DNA of 28,811 bases from positions 1 to 28,811 of the forward strand of contig JANXNM010000375.1 in the NCBI GenBank assembly GCA_025354065.1. Reading direction: 5' to 3'. The notes beneath the pieces were generated by a model. It was not told the DNA's origin. It ran no database searches and saw only the letters and a program-made list of their open reading frames with translations. Positions 7,719 through 16,585 of this stretch are shown piece after piece. The stretch's first letter is position 1, and each line of letters opens with the position of its first letter. The DNA is from Synechococcales cyanobacterium 340R_concoct_173_sub (GTDB lineage Bacteria > Cyanobacteriota > Cyanobacteriia > Leptolyngbyales > Leptolyngbyaceae). The translations under genes and the position numbers were made by a program.

Positions 7719-9026
7719 TTACAGGGTCAGGGATTGAACATCAGTCTCTATTAGCTTTGCAAGATCTTTCAGGAAGCTCGCGGCATCAGCTCCATAAATG
7801 ATCCGGTGATCGCAGGTGATGTTTACAGTCATTTGTTGACGAACGCCCATCATGCCGTCAGCCGTCGCGACCACGGTTGGACGTGTGGCACCGATCGCAA
7901 TAATTGAGCCTTGACCAGGCGGCAGAATGGCATCAAAACTATCCACCCCAAACATTCCTAGGTTGGAAATAGTGAAGGTTCCGCTGTTATATTCGTCCGG
8001 CGCGAGTTGTTTGGTGCGGGCACGATCGACCAAATCTTTCCAGCTTCTCGACAGGCTGTAGAGGTCTTGCCCGTCCGCTTTTTTCAGTACAGGCGTGATT
8101 AATCCACCGTCGGGCATGGCGACCGCAACCGCGATATTAATGTCAGCGTTGTAGTGAATCCCGTTTTCGACGTAGCTAGCGTAAAGCAATGGATGCTTCT
8201 GGAGCGTCATGGCGATCGCTTTGGCCAACAGCGCGCTCATCGTTACACCCTTGGGCTTGACTTGGCGGTAAAGCTTATCGAGGGCTTCGGTGGTGATGGT
8301 ATAGCTGACTCGGAAAACCGGGACATCTAAGCTGACCATCATGTTTTTGACCACAGCGGTCTGCATGGTGTTCATCTTGATGACTTGACCAGGAGTCGGG
8401 GGTGCGGCGATCGTGATAGGGGCTTTGGCGGCTACGCTGACGGGTACTTTGGCCGTAGCAGGGGCAGCGGCTATTGGGGCAGCGGCGGCCATGGAAACAG
8501 GGGCTTTGCCTTTTCCTGCGGCGGCTTCTACGTCCTCAGCCACAATCCGACCGTGGGGACCGCTGCCCACTAAGCTCTCTAGGCTGATGCCAAAATCTTT
8601 TGCGAGTTTTTTCGCTCTGGGTGATGCGACCAATCGGCCAGAGGCTGCGGCAACAGCGGGCTGTGCGTTGGATGTAACTGTCATGTCAAACGATAGTGGC
8701 TCGACGGCAGCAGGTTCGGCAATAGTTGCAACACCTCCACCATTAGAAAGTGCAATGGCTTTTTGTTTCGCTTCTTCGACTTCGGCTTCAGTTTCAGCCA
8801 ACAGTCCGAGGGCCGATCCTACATCAGCGGTTTCTCCAGCCGGGACGACGATCGCAGCTAAGATGCCTTCGTTGAATGATTCCACATCCATGTCTGCTTT
8901 ATCAGACTCGACGATTAGGACGGTTTCACCCTTTTCGATTTTGTCGCCAGGAGATTTGAGCCAAGAGGTGATTTTTCCCTCGGTCATGGTGGAACTAAGA
9001 GCAGGCATGAAAATTTCGTGAATCAT
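7719..9026 (-). CDS. pdhC: Pyruvate dehydrogenase E2, dihydrolipoamide acetyltransferase
   Basis: The acetyl-transferring core of pyruvate dehydrogenase, 435 residues from the ATG at 9026. The domains are in order. A lipoyl domain (1-77) has the lipoylated K43 in ESDKADMD. An Ala/Pro linker follows, then a peripheral subunit-binding domain (about 131-167, SPRAKKLAKDFGISLESLVGSGPHGRI). A second Ala-rich linker leads to the acyltransferase domain from about 215, with H407 in CDHRIIYGAD. The usual HxxxDG motif reads HxxxYG, as I recall for cyanobacterial and plastid E2s. A longer form starting at 9068 is possible, but MIHEIFMPALSSTMTEGK is the standard cyanobacterial N-terminus. It diverges from purH. 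Confidence 0.92.
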   Translation of the reverse strand: MIHEIFMPALSSTMTEGKITSWLKSPGDKIEKGETVLIVESDKADMDVESFNEGILAAIVVPAGETADVGSALGLLAETEAEVEEAKQKAIALSNGGGVATIAEPAAVEPLSFDMTVTSNAQPAVAAASGRLVASPRAKKLAKDFGISLESLVGSGPHGRIVAEDVEAAAGKGKAPVSMAAAAPIAAAPATAKVPVSVAAKAPITIAAPPTPGQVIKMNTMQTAVVKNMMVSLDVPVFRVSYTITTEALDKLYRQVKPKGVTMSALLAKAIAMTLQKHPLLYASYVENGIHYNADINIAVAVAMPDGGLITPVLKKADGQDLYSLSRSWKDLVDRARTKQLAPDEYNSGTFTISNLGMFGVDSFDAILPPGQGSIIAIGATRPTVVATADGMMGVRQQMTVNITCDHRIIYGADAASFLKDLAKLIETDVQSLTL

Positions 9027-9207
9027 CGCAGTGACATCCGAACTAACCAGGGTTTCGTAGTTTCTCATTCTATCGGAAGAGGGGAGCGGTTTTCGGGCGG
9101 ATGTCTTTTTTTTGGCAAGTTTCTACTAAGTTTTCACCATCAGGTTACGGATTCCGATCGCCCAATGCGTTACCGTATAAAGCTTGGAAATATCGTAGGA
9201 ACCCTGT

Positions 9208-10770
9208 ATGCCCCGTCTAGCCCTTCTCAGCGTGTCAGATAAAGCTGGAATTGTAGAATTTGCGCAGAAGCTCGTGACTGAATTTGGATTTGACATTATC
9301 AGTAGTGGCGGCACTGCCAAAACTCTTAAGGATGCAGGCGTTCCTGTGACTAAAGTGTCGGACTATACGGGTTCGCCTGAAATTCTTGGAGGCCGAGTCA
9401 AGACGCTTCATCCCAAAATTCACGGCGGCATTCTTGCACGACGCGATATTCCTGAACATTTGACTGAACTAGATGCCAATGGAATCCGGGCGATCGATCT
9501 TGTGGTGGTTAATCTTTACCCATTCGAGCAAACGATTTCAAAACCGGGCGTTGTTTTAGAAGAGGCGATCGAGCAGATTGATATTGGCGGTCCGGCGATG
9601 GTGCGGGCGAGCGCTAAAAACTATGCGCATTTGACGATTTTGACAAACCCGAGTCAGTACGATCGGTACCTCGATGAATCTCGCGCGGGAAACGGTGAAG
9701 TGAGCCTAAGTTTCCGACAACAATCAGCGCTGGCAGCATTCCAACATACAGCAGCCTATGACACCGCAATTTCGACCTATCTGGCGGCGCAACTTGCAGA
9801 AAATTCGGCTGAATTATCTGCTGAACTCCCTAAAAGTTTTGGCCGATCGGGAACGAAATTACAAGCCTTACGGTACGGCGAAAATCCTCATCAAATGGCG
9901 GCTTGGTATCAAACAGGGGCAACAGCAACGGGCTGGGCAGCGGCGACTCAATTGCAAGGTAAGGAACTGAGTTATAACAATTTGGTCGATCTCGAAGCGG
10001 CTCGTCGAATCATTGTTGAATTCATTGACGGCGATCCCACGGCCATCATTGTGAAGCATACAAATCCCTGTGGTTCTGCTATGGCTTCTAGTATTCTCGA
10101 AGCGTATACCAAAGCATTCAATGCCGATTCCACTTCAGCATTCGGCGGCATTGTTGCACTCAATCGTCCGATCGATACCGCAACGGCCACTGAACTCTCT
10201 AAAACCTTTCTCGAATGTGTTGTTGCCCCTGGTTGCGATGAGGATGCAAAAACTATTCTTGCAAAGAAAGCAAATTTACGGGTTTTAGTGTTGCCAGATT
10301 TGTGCGGTGGGTCTGAGCAGGTGATTAGGGATATTGCAGGTGGATTCTTGGTCCAAGCGGCGGATACTCTGATAACTAATCCTGCTAATTGGACTGTGGC
10401 GACTACAACGCAACCGACTCCGGCTGAACTTGAGGAAATGTTGTTTGCCTGGAAGATTTGTAAGCATGTTAAATCGAATGCGATCGTGATTACTAAAGAT
10501 AGAACGACCCTTGGAGTGGGCGCGGGGCAAATGAATCGCGTGGGGTCGGCCAAAATTGCAATAGAACAAGCAGCGAACAAAATCCAAGGGGCAGTGTTGG
10601 CGAGTGATGGATTCTTCCCGTTTGATGACAGTGTACGATCGGCGGCGGCGGCTGGAATTCGGCTTTTAATTCAACCGGGTGGCAGTATGCGGGATGGAGA
10701 ATCTATTGCGGCGGCGAATGAATTGGGGTTGGTGATGGTGATGACGAGCGTTCGTCACTTCATGCATTAA
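9208..10770 (+). CDS. purH: Bifunctional AICAR formyltransferase / IMP cyclohydrolase
   Basis: A full-length 520-residue PurH that catalyses the last two steps of IMP synthesis. The N-terminal cyclohydrolase domain (1-200) has SVSDKAGI, SSGGTAKTL and KTLHPKIHGGILARR. The C-terminal transformylase domain has LRYGENPHQ (221-229), GKELSYNNLVDLEAA, the catalytic K283-H284-x-N286 in VKHTNPCG, and ASDGFFPFDDSV. No residues appear missing. An AGGA ribosome-binding sequence lies at 9197-9200, eight bases before the ATG. Its promoter must lie in the 181-bp gap shared with the divergent pdhC gene. Confidence 0.97.
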   Translation: MPRLALLSVSDKAGIVEFAQKLVTEFGFDIISSGGTAKTLKDAGVPVTKVSDYTGSPEILGGRVKTLHPKIHGGILARRDIPEHLTELDANGIRAIDLVVVNLYPFEQTISKPGVVLEEAIEQIDIGGPAMVRASAKNYAHLTILTNPSQYDRYLDESRAGNGEVSLSFRQQSALAAFQHTAAYDTAISTYLAAQLAENSAELSAELPKSFGRSGTKLQALRYGENPHQMAAWYQTGATATGWAAATQLQGKELSYNNLVDLEAARRIIVEFIDGDPTAIIVKHTNPCGSAMASSILEAYTKAFNADSTSAFGGIVALNRPIDTATATELSKTFLECVVAPGCDEDAKTILAKKANLRVLVLPDLCGGSEQVIRDIAGGFLVQAADTLITNPANWTVATTTQPTPAELEEMLFAWKICKHVKSNAIVITKDRTTLGVGAGQMNRVGSAKIAIEQAANKIQGAVLASDGFFPFDDSVRSAAAAGIRLLIQPGGSMRDGESIAAANELGLVMVMTSVRHFMH

Positions 10771-10862
10771 TTTGCTGTACTAATTTGCTGCGTCTCACAG
10801 GGAGAATCAGGATGGCGATGTACAATTAAAGGGCCAAGTTTGGATTCACTTAATTGCGGCTT

Positions 10863-11258
10863 ATGACTCCTGAAACTCCCTCCATTTCGGAAACCGTCGA
10901 ACTTGCACCGAGTTATACCTTAGCGATCGCTGTTGTTCTAATTGGGGCAGCGATCGTTCCATTACAGATTTGGGTGGGCGGAATTGTTGCACTGTTTGGC
11001 GGTTTTTTATTGCTGCAATCAGCACTGCTTCGGTTGCAATTTACGGCTACCAATCTCGACGTATATCGCAATGGTAAAGTCATTCGCAGTTTCCCCTACT
11101 CCGAATGGAGTCATTGGGAAATTTTCTGGCAACCCATTCCAATTTTGTTTTATTTCCGCGAAGTCAATAGCATTCATTTCTTACCAATTTTGTTTGATCC
11201 AAAAATGCTCCAATTGCTCTTAAAACAACGCTGTCCCCAACTCCCCACCGAACTTTAA
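10863..11258 (+). CDS. DUF3119 family membrane protein
   Basis: A small protein of 131 residues, known from cyanobacteria and plastids but of unknown function. Two hydrophobic segments (about residues 17-33 and 37-53) form a hairpin, followed by a PH-like strand-rich tail with LDVYRNGKVIRSFPYSEWSHWEIFWQPIPILFYFRE. I chose the ATG at 10863; an in-frame TTG at 10854 would add three residues. It follows purH by 92 bp on the same strand and may be read from its own promoter. Confidence 0.82.
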   Translation: MTPETPSISETVELAPSYTLAIAVVLIGAAIVPLQIWVGGIVALFGGFLLLQSALLRLQFTATNLDVYRNGKVIRSFPYSEWSHWEIFWQPIPILFYFREVNSIHFLPILFDPKMLQLLLKQRCPQLPTEL

Positions 11259-11348
11259 AATTCGCCTCCAGGCATATGCGTTGTGATGTTCCTAGACATT
11301 AAGCGCTACATTTTTCAATCTATTATCCTAGGGTAATATTCAAATTCT

Positions 11349-12011
11349 ATGGTAACTCTGATGCTATTAGAACAAGTTGTCGGCATTCCTCCAAAACTCA
11401 TTGGTGAAAAGAGGATGAGCTTTCGAGGTTTGGATTGGCAGGCTTTTAAACAAATTCACTCGCTAGTGGCGCATCATACTCATTCGCGCTTTAGTTACGA
11501 CAATGGAGTTTTAGAAATTACGATGCCCCTAGAATCTCATGAACGATCGGCAAGATTGATTGAACTCTTTATTAGAGTACTCATCGTCGAAATGGGGATG
11601 ATAATCAAAACAATGGGTTCGACGACCCTCGATCGTGAAGACCTACTAAAAAGTGCTGAACCTGATAATGCTTATTACATTCAAAATTATCAACGGGTAG
11701 CCGATCGGACGGTTGATCTGAATGTTGACCCGGCTCCTGATTTGGTGGTTGAGGTTGATATTACGCATACAGATTTGAATAAGAATATTGTCTATGCCGC
11801 GATCGGTGTGTCTGAGTTTTGGCGTTTTAATGGGCGGGTTTGGACTATTTTTAAATTAGTGGATAATGCATATGTTGAATGCGATCGATCGCCTACATTT
11901 CCCACCATTGAGAAGGCAAAGCTTTATGAATTTCTCGAAGCTGCTTTTCGCAACGAAGTCGCCGCAGAAATCAATTTTCGTCAATGGGTTCGTCAGCAGG
12001 TCGATCTGTAG
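11349..12011 (+). CDS. Uma2-family (DUF820) putative endonuclease
   Basis: A 220-residue intact member of the Uma2/DUF820 family, which has the PD-(D/E)XK nuclease fold and is greatly expanded in cyanobacteria. The core motif is D131-LVVE135-V-D in PAPDLVVEVDITHTDLNKN, followed by YAAIGVSEFWRFNG, matching the usual 'Y...GVPEYWVVD' block. The first ATG (11349) adds a short N-terminal stretch before the normal MSFRGLDWQAF start region; an internal ATG at 11415 could be the real start. The biological role of the family is not established. Confidence 0.82.
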   Translation: MVTLMLLEQVVGIPPKLIGEKRMSFRGLDWQAFKQIHSLVAHHTHSRFSYDNGVLEITMPLESHERSARLIELFIRVLIVEMGMIIKTMGSTTLDREDLLKSAEPDNAYYIQNYQRVADRTVDLNVDPAPDLVVEVDITHTDLNKNIVYAAIGVSEFWRFNGRVWTIFKLVDNAYVECDRSPTFPTIEKAKLYEFLEAAFRNEVAAEINFRQWVRQQVDL

Positions 12012-12120
12012 TTGAAATGGCAGTTCAAGAATTGGGCGATCGTTTCTAGTTGATCGAATCTAAATACCAAAATCCGAATTTCCGTCATAATAACCAAGCA
12101 GTTCCAGAAGTGCCCATCCC

Positions 12121-13011
12121 ATGGCCCGATCGCTCTACCAAGCTGAATATCTCCTGCGCGAAACCCTCCTCGGACTCCGGCGCGGTGGCTGGATGAACTG
12201 GGCCGCGATTAGTACGGTAGCGGTATTGTTGTTGTTGTTTGGCATTGGATTACAAGGCTCGTGGCAATTAGGCGAATTTTTCAATCGTTACGGCAACCAA
12301 CTCGAAATTTCAGCCTATCTCAACACGGGCGTGGCGGCCAGAGATCTACAACCCACTATTCAAAAGCTCCCGAACGTTACCACTGTCACGGCTATTACAA
12401 AAGAAGAGGCTTGGTCCGCGCTGGCCAAGGAACTGGGTGTTACGGATCTTAAAGCGACCACAGCCCAACTTTCAGGTAATCCGCTAGTGGACGAAATCCG
12501 GGTTCAGGCCAACAGTCCGACGGCAGTGATTAAATTGGCTGAGGCGTTAAAAAAAGTACAGGGTGTTGAAACGGTGCAATATGTCGGTGAGGTGGTGCAG
12601 CAAGTCACGGAACTGAATCATAATTTGCGATTCATTAGCTTCGGGGTGATTGGCTTTTTGACCTTGAGTGCGATCGCAGTCATCACGACCACATTACGCT
12701 TGGTCATTGTCGCCCGCTCCCAAGAGATTGAAGTGATGCGGTTGGTTGGGGCGACTCGGATGACTATTTATCTGCCATTTTTGCTTCAGGGCATCACCTT
12801 TGGTTTTGCTGGGGCCGCGATCGCTTGGGCATTCATCCAGAGTTTACTCCTGACCTTAAGCCGTTTGGCATCGCAACAAGCCGATCTATTTCAAGGTTTA
12901 CTGATAGATAGCGGAAAGGGCTGGATTTTACCGTTGGTGTTGCTGGGGTTTGGCGGCGCGATCGGGTTGATTGGTAGTCTATTTGCAGTACAAACGATCG
13001 GACGGCGTTAG
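12121..13011 (+). CDS. ftsX: FtsX-like ABC transporter permease (cell division)
   Basis: A 296-residue permease with the FtsX plan: helix 1 at about 27-47, a large extracytoplasmic domain (50-165, ISAYLNTGVAARDLQPTIQKL ...), then three helices near 170-195, 218-242 and 270-290. The cytoplasmic loop VARSQEIEVMRLVGATRMTIYLPF is the FtsX family signature after helix 2. FtsEX couples ATP hydrolysis to peptidoglycan hydrolase control at the septum. No ftsE lies beside it. It ends 14 bp from the convergent GAF gene. Confidence 0.88.
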   Translation: MARSLYQAEYLLRETLLGLRRGGWMNWAAISTVAVLLLLFGIGLQGSWQLGEFFNRYGNQLEISAYLNTGVAARDLQPTIQKLPNVTTVTAITKEEAWSALAKELGVTDLKATTAQLSGNPLVDEIRVQANSPTAVIKLAEALKKVQGVETVQYVGEVVQQVTELNHNLRFISFGVIGFLTLSAIAVITTTLRLVIVARSQEIEVMRLVGATRMTIYLPFLLQGITFGFAGAAIAWAFIQSLLLTLSRLASQQADLFQGLLIDSGKGWILPLVLLGFGGAIGLIGSLFAVQTIGRR

Positions 13012-13024
13012 ACGATTATTAACG

Positions 13025-13579
13025 TTAACTACTTTTAATCGATGGTGCAGAAGATAGGGTTTGTGCCGCCGCTTTCATCAACTGAATATCACCATCCTGC
13101 CAATGGCGCACGGATTGACAATGATGTGCGACCAGTAATCCCCATAGTCCTCGTTGGGTCAAAATTGGCACCACGAGATTGGATTTGACCTGTATTTCTT
13201 TAAGGAATTGGCGGTGACAGTCGGCGATCGGTTCATTGTCGATGTTGGTAATTGCCCTAACGCGCCCATCCAGATACATAGCGGCATAGTCACCGTTAAA
13301 ACACTCATCTGGACCTGTTGAACCTAGAATAGAAAATCGGTCTGAACTCAAAGATTCAAAGGTGACTCGTCCCTCCCACTTACGAAAAAAATAATAAAGA
13401 ACAACCCGATCGACGGCTAATTCGATTCTGGCAGTATCTGTAGTCTTTTGGACTAACGCATCACGCTCTAGAGTTTGAGTGATACCTGAGATAATCCGCT
13501 GGAGTCCTCGATTATGGTCCTGATTGGGTTCATTCAATTCTGGTTCGGGGTTGCTCTGCACGATCGTCTCGAAATTCAT
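13025..13579 (-). CDS. Standalone GAF protein, candidate DXCF-type cyanobacteriochrome
   Basis: A single GAF domain (about residues 25-175) in 184 residues with no output domain. The fold blocks VVLYYFFRKWEGRVTFESL, VKSNLVVPIL and LWGLLVAHHCQSVRHWQ are those of cyanobacterial bilin-binding-type GAFs. Two cysteines stand at the positions known in DXCF cyanobacteriochromes. C93 lies in D91-E-C93-F94, and C121 is followed by H122 in ADCHRQFL. The spacing of 28 residues equals that of C494 and C522 in TePixJ. In such proteins the CH cysteine binds the bilin and the DXCF cysteine forms a second reversible link. Many related GAFs carry these motifs, so chromophore binding is an inference. Confidence 0.72.
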   Translation of the reverse strand: MNFETIVQSNPEPELNEPNQDHNRGLQRIISGITQTLERDALVQKTTDTARIELAVDRVVLYYFFRKWEGRVTFESLSSDRFSILGSTGPDECFNGDYAAMYLDGRVRAITNIDNEPIADCHRQFLKEIQVKSNLVVPILTQRGLWGLLVAHHCQSVRHWQDGDIQLMKAAAQTLSSAPSIKSS

Positions 13580-13660
13580 AGGTCTCTAACAACGATAGCA
13601 GATTTACCAGACCTAGATAGCAAGACAACGGGCCGAGCACCCCATAAAGTATTCAATCAC

Positions 13661-14419
13661 TTAATAAGTAATTTCTAGGGTCACAGAAGCTTCAACTGTT
13701 TGTTCTCCGCCTAAAATTGGAGTCGGGTCGGCCATAATTTTAGAGCTTCGAGCTTGCAGCATTGAGTCATTCATTTCCATGGGACGCGGACGTGGAACGG
13801 CATTGTTAACTTGAATACTGATAATATCTTTCTGGGTAAAATTTAAGACACTGAGAACGGCGTTAGCTTGGGCTTGAGCTTCTTGGGTCGCACGGCGCAA
13901 TGCAATTTTTTGGGCAGCGGCGATCGCTTCATCGGTCGCAATGAAGCTAATTCCATCAATCCGACTAGCACCAGACCTAACGGATTGATCGATTATCTCA
14001 CCAGCAGCATTATTGTTAGTGCGGAACACGACCATATTTGAACCGCTATATCCAGTGAGAACTTGTTTATTATTTTCGTAGCTATAGACTGGATTTAAGT
14101 TGATTCCGGTTGTTTCTAGCTTTTCGACATTGCGAGATTTAAGAAACGTGACCACTGCATTCGATCGTTTCGCGATCGCCGCTTGAACTTCACCTGCCGT
14201 TTTGCCCTGAGCTTCAACACCAAGCCGGATTTGAGCTATTGTGGTTTGAATAGATTCGGTGCCGCGACCAGAGACAGTCAGGGTTCGGAGCATTCGGCTA
14301 ACTGGGGTAGATTGGGCGATTTGGTCTTGGGCTTGAACGGCATTGGTGAGCGTTGATGTAGTACTAAGAAAGGCCAGTGCGCTTAGAAAGAACGAGAGGG
14401 AACGTTGAGTTTTCATCAT
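13661..14419 (-). CDS. SIMPL domain-containing secreted protein (DUF541)
   Basis: A 252-residue protein with a clear Sec signal peptide: a KTQR basic start, a hydrophobic core over residues 8-22, and a likely cut after VQA at about residue 30. The mature part is one SIMPL/DUF541 domain, seen in LTVSGRGTESIQTTIAQIRLGVEAQGKTAGEVQAAI, FLKSRNVEKLETTGINLNP and the closing EQTVEASVTLEITY. The family is periplasmic or envelope-bound and its role is poorly known. It diverges from the SRPBCC gene at 14612, which also encodes an exported protein. Confidence 0.87.
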   Translation of the reverse strand: MMKTQRSLSFFLSALAFLSTTSTLTNAVQAQDQIAQSTPVSRMLRTLTVSGRGTESIQTTIAQIRLGVEAQGKTAGEVQAAIAKRSNAVVTFLKSRNVEKLETTGINLNPVYSYENNKQVLTGYSGSNMVVFRTNNNAAGEIIDQSVRSGASRIDGISFIATDEAIAAAQKIALRRATQEAQAQANAVLSVLNFTQKDIISIQVNNAVPRPRPMEMNDSMLQARSSKIMADPTPILGGEQTVEASVTLEITY

Positions 14420-14611
14420 GATTTAATTCAGTGAGTGCCATAAATTGGGCTATCTCAATACTGTGCCATCAGATCTGAATTCCGATGCATTAGTTGCATT
14501 TTTTGATACAGCAGTTTGCATTCACCATTTTAAATTCAATATTCTATGGAACTCTGTAGGCCATTCGATCGTCATCAATACACAAGGTTTTAAAATAACC
14601 TTTATCCCTGA

Positions 14612-15334
14612 ATGAATGAGGCATTTCGAGTCATGCAACTTAATCCCAATAATCAAAACCATATCAATCAAATCAATACAATGCAATTTAAGCCGATCGG
14701 ACGCTGGCTTGTAGGGGTTGCGATGCTGGGCTTGGTCAGTATCACGGGAATGGCTCCGGTGAAGGCAGATTCGGGATTATTCAATAGTCCAGTGGATCAG
14801 CTTCCAGCCGCTACCCGCACGATATTACGATCGGGATCGGCCGTAGTAACGGGCGAAAAAGGCAACTATGTGTCGCAGGTTTTGGTGACAGGATCGATGG
14901 ATACAGCTTGGTCGGTGTTAACAGATTATGACAATGCTGCGCGTTTTCTGCCTAATGTGGAGAGCAATAAAATAGTGGAGACGCGGAAAGACTCGAAAAT
15001 TGTCGAGCAGGTGAGTTCTCAACAGGTATTTTTCTTCACGGTTAAGTCTAGGGTGAAGCTGGTTTTGACAGAATCAAACCGTCGGCGTATAGATTTCAAA
15101 TTGCAGGATAGTGACCAATTACAAAGTATGACGGGCTATTGGCAAATTGAACCGATCGCAGCCTATCAAGGTGCAACTCCAACGCAGGTTTTGATTACTC
15201 AGGTGGTAGAATCTCAGCCAAAATCCGGAATACCACAAGGCACATTTTACGATATCTTCAAGAACACTTTATCTAAAACAATGTCGGCGATGGGTCGTGA
15301 AATGACAACGCGTGAGGCTGCAAAATCTAAATAG
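14612..15334 (+). CDS. Exported SRPBCC/START-like (polyketide cyclase family) protein
   Basis: A 240-residue protein with a signal peptide (WLVGVAMLGLVSITGMAPVKA, cut near residue 54 before DSG). It is followed by a SRPBCC/START-like lipid- or ligand-binding domain marked by VLVTGSMDTAWSVLTDYDNAARFLPNVESNKIVE and MTGYWQIEPI. The first ATG leaves an unusually long polar stretch before the signal peptide; internal ATGs at 14633 and 14681 give better signal-peptide geometry, so the start is uncertain. It would act in the periplasm or thylakoid lumen. The ligand is unknown. Confidence 0.82.
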   Translation: MNEAFRVMQLNPNNQNHINQINTMQFKPIGRWLVGVAMLGLVSITGMAPVKADSGLFNSPVDQLPAATRTILRSGSAVVTGEKGNYVSQVLVTGSMDTAWSVLTDYDNAARFLPNVESNKIVETRKDSKIVEQVSSQQVFFFTVKSRVKLVLTESNRRRIDFKLQDSDQLQSMTGYWQIEPIAAYQGATPTQVLITQVVESQPKSGIPQGTFYDIFKNTLSKTMSAMGREMTTREAAKSK

Positions 15335-15348
15335 AATTCAAATAAATC

Positions 15349-15384
15349 CCGATCCCCCTAATTCTCTTGTGAAGGGGGAATCGG
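15349..15384. terminator. GC-rich hairpin after the SRPBCC gene, possible terminator
   Basis: CCGATCCCCC (15349-15358) pairs with GGGGGAATCGG (15374-15384) around a 15-base loop, with a single bulged A, 14 bp past the SRPBCC stop. No T-tract follows on the plus strand, so termination strength is doubtful. Confidence 0.45.
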
Positions 15385-15419
15385 AGATAGGATGTAGTAT
15401 CAAAATTAACTCTTTTTTC

Positions 15420-15510
15420 GGCGTTGCTGATTTGGAAGATAAAGAAATCTCTCCAAGTACCGGAAAATCGTTCTAAAGTTCTAGTGCTTATACCGTAAAT
15501 CAGCAACGCC
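15420..15510. mobile_element. 91-bp MITE-like element, copy 1
   Basis: The segment has perfect 14-bp terminal inverted repeats, GGCGTTGCTGATTT at 15420-15433 and AAATCAGCAACGCC at 15497-15510. A second copy of identical length lies at 21028-21118; I count 8 differences in 91 positions, all transitions. It is too short to encode a transposase and sits in the 3' part of a decayed transposase gene. No clear target duplication is visible, and the ends are certain to about one base. Confidence 0.8.
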
Positions 15511-16378
15511 CGAAATACTTTTAAGCGGCACATCAGATGTTCAATAAAAATGTGTTTTCCCGAAAGGACCTCGTTCTCAGCTCGTTGTTCCTCCGTTAGT
15601 GCCTGCTTCTTTAACTGTTTGTGCGGAGTCGTCATCCGCTCCGCCCCAATATAGGCTTTATCTCCCATACATTCCTGTTCAGGATACAAATGCGGTTGGT
15701 GTTCTCGAAACAGATTAATATCCGCTGTCGGACCCCGGACCCCAACAATCACATCTACTATTTCTAGACCATCCGATGTCCCTAGAATTTGAGTTTTCTG
15801 GGTATGCTGCTTCTTTTTACCTGAATATCAACCCTTTTGGGTCTTTTGGTCTTAAGGGCGTTCACGGCGTTGCTCGGTGCTATCGGTCAAGAGAACTTCA
15901 CGGCACAAAATCTCCTGAATCAGGGACCATGACTCAGGGTCGTCGCCAAATTCCTCATACAAACTAGCGGGTAAGACTTGGCGAATCCAATTCAATCCCC
16001 AGTGAAAGGTCGTGTGAGCTTCGCTTAGAGACACTCAAAAATCATGCCCAACACCTCAAAGGTTCGGTTATGCCGTAGATACAACAAACAGAGAGCCATG
16101 GACTCTTCTAGGTTTAGTTTTGCGGGTCTTCCAGATCCCTTGGCATGGATGCGAACTTTCTTAGCTTCTTGTTTTTCTAGGTCGGTGGTGTGAGCTTTTT
16201 TGACCTAGGCTATTTAAAGATTGGAAGGCTTCTAAATTAATTCCTAACATGACCAAAACAAGACGAGGCTCATTTATGGATATGATTAATTAGTTTTTTC
16301 ATTGGATGGTAAGCAGCTAAAATGCTGTTGTACCGTCTTTTTTCGCCTTAATTTAATTTATGGATAGGTCTATTGAAC

Positions 16379-16585
16379 ATGGCCAAGATTCAGCAGCAGC
16401 AATCTCAATCAGTATCAGATACGGATGAACAACCCTTATCATTCTCAATGGCGACCTATAAGCGGCAGGCACTCAACTCCCATCTACTGGAGCGCTTTAT
16501 TACCATGTTAGAACTTGATCCAACCTTGATTAAATCCCATCCCAACTGCGAAAACCTGCTCCATTACGGCTCTCTGACCCTCTAA
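16379..16585 (+). CDS. Small hypothetical protein, possibly a gene fragment
   Basis: A 68-residue frame from the ATG at 16379 (a TTG at 16373 would add two residues). It has a Gln-rich start followed by a mixed region including NSHLLERFITMLELDPTLIKSHPNCENLLHYGSL. I do not recognise it. It lies between the transposase remnant and the glycosyltransferase stub and ends seven bases after the stub's open frame begins. It may be part of the same broken gene or unrelated debris. Confidence 0.35.
   Translation: MAKIQQQQSQSVSDTDEQPLSFSMATYKRQALNSHLLERFITMLELDPTLIKSHPNCENLLHYGSLTL

Larger units (their letters stand above)
15335..16205 (-). pseudogene. Decayed IS5-type (DDE_Tnp_4) transposase
   Basis: Read right to left, three frames give consecutive pieces of one DDE transposase. 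The N-terminal piece is near 16205-16040 (HAKGSGRPAKLNLEES, CLLYLRHNRTFEVLGMIF). Next is a 16034-15852 piece (SEAHTTFHWGLNWIRQVLPASLYEEF, DSTEQRRERP), then SGKKKQHTQKTQ near 15800. The last is a 15752-15510 piece (VGVRGPTADINLFREHQP, GDKAYIGAERMTTP, SGKHIFIEHLMCRLKVFR). Frames change at least twice and stops interrupt it, so it cannot make an active enzyme. A 91-bp MITE-like element lies at the C-terminal end, and the expected sequence after KVFR is gone. Confidence 0.82.

Noticed and set aside
8413..9021. A 202-codon plus-strand open frame antisense to the PDH E2 gene
   Set aside because: It is Ala/Thr/Ser-rich and mirrors the Ala-rich linkers of E2; the opposite strand carries unmistakable lipoyl, E3-binding and catalytic domains.
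9972..10580. A 202-codon minus-strand open frame inside purH
   Set aside because: No recognisable protein motifs, and it lies wholly within the conserved transformylase domain of PurH.
15327..15752. A 141-codon frame that could be annotated as an intact transposase
   Set aside because: Only its first two thirds match a transposase; the rest translates a 91-bp non-coding mobile element and flanking DNA, and the N-terminal parts lie in other frames.
15864..15880. Another GGCGTTGCT string like the MITE end, inside the transposase remnant
   Set aside because: Only nine bases match, they encode part of the conserved DSTEQ region of the transposase, and no partner inverted repeat is found.
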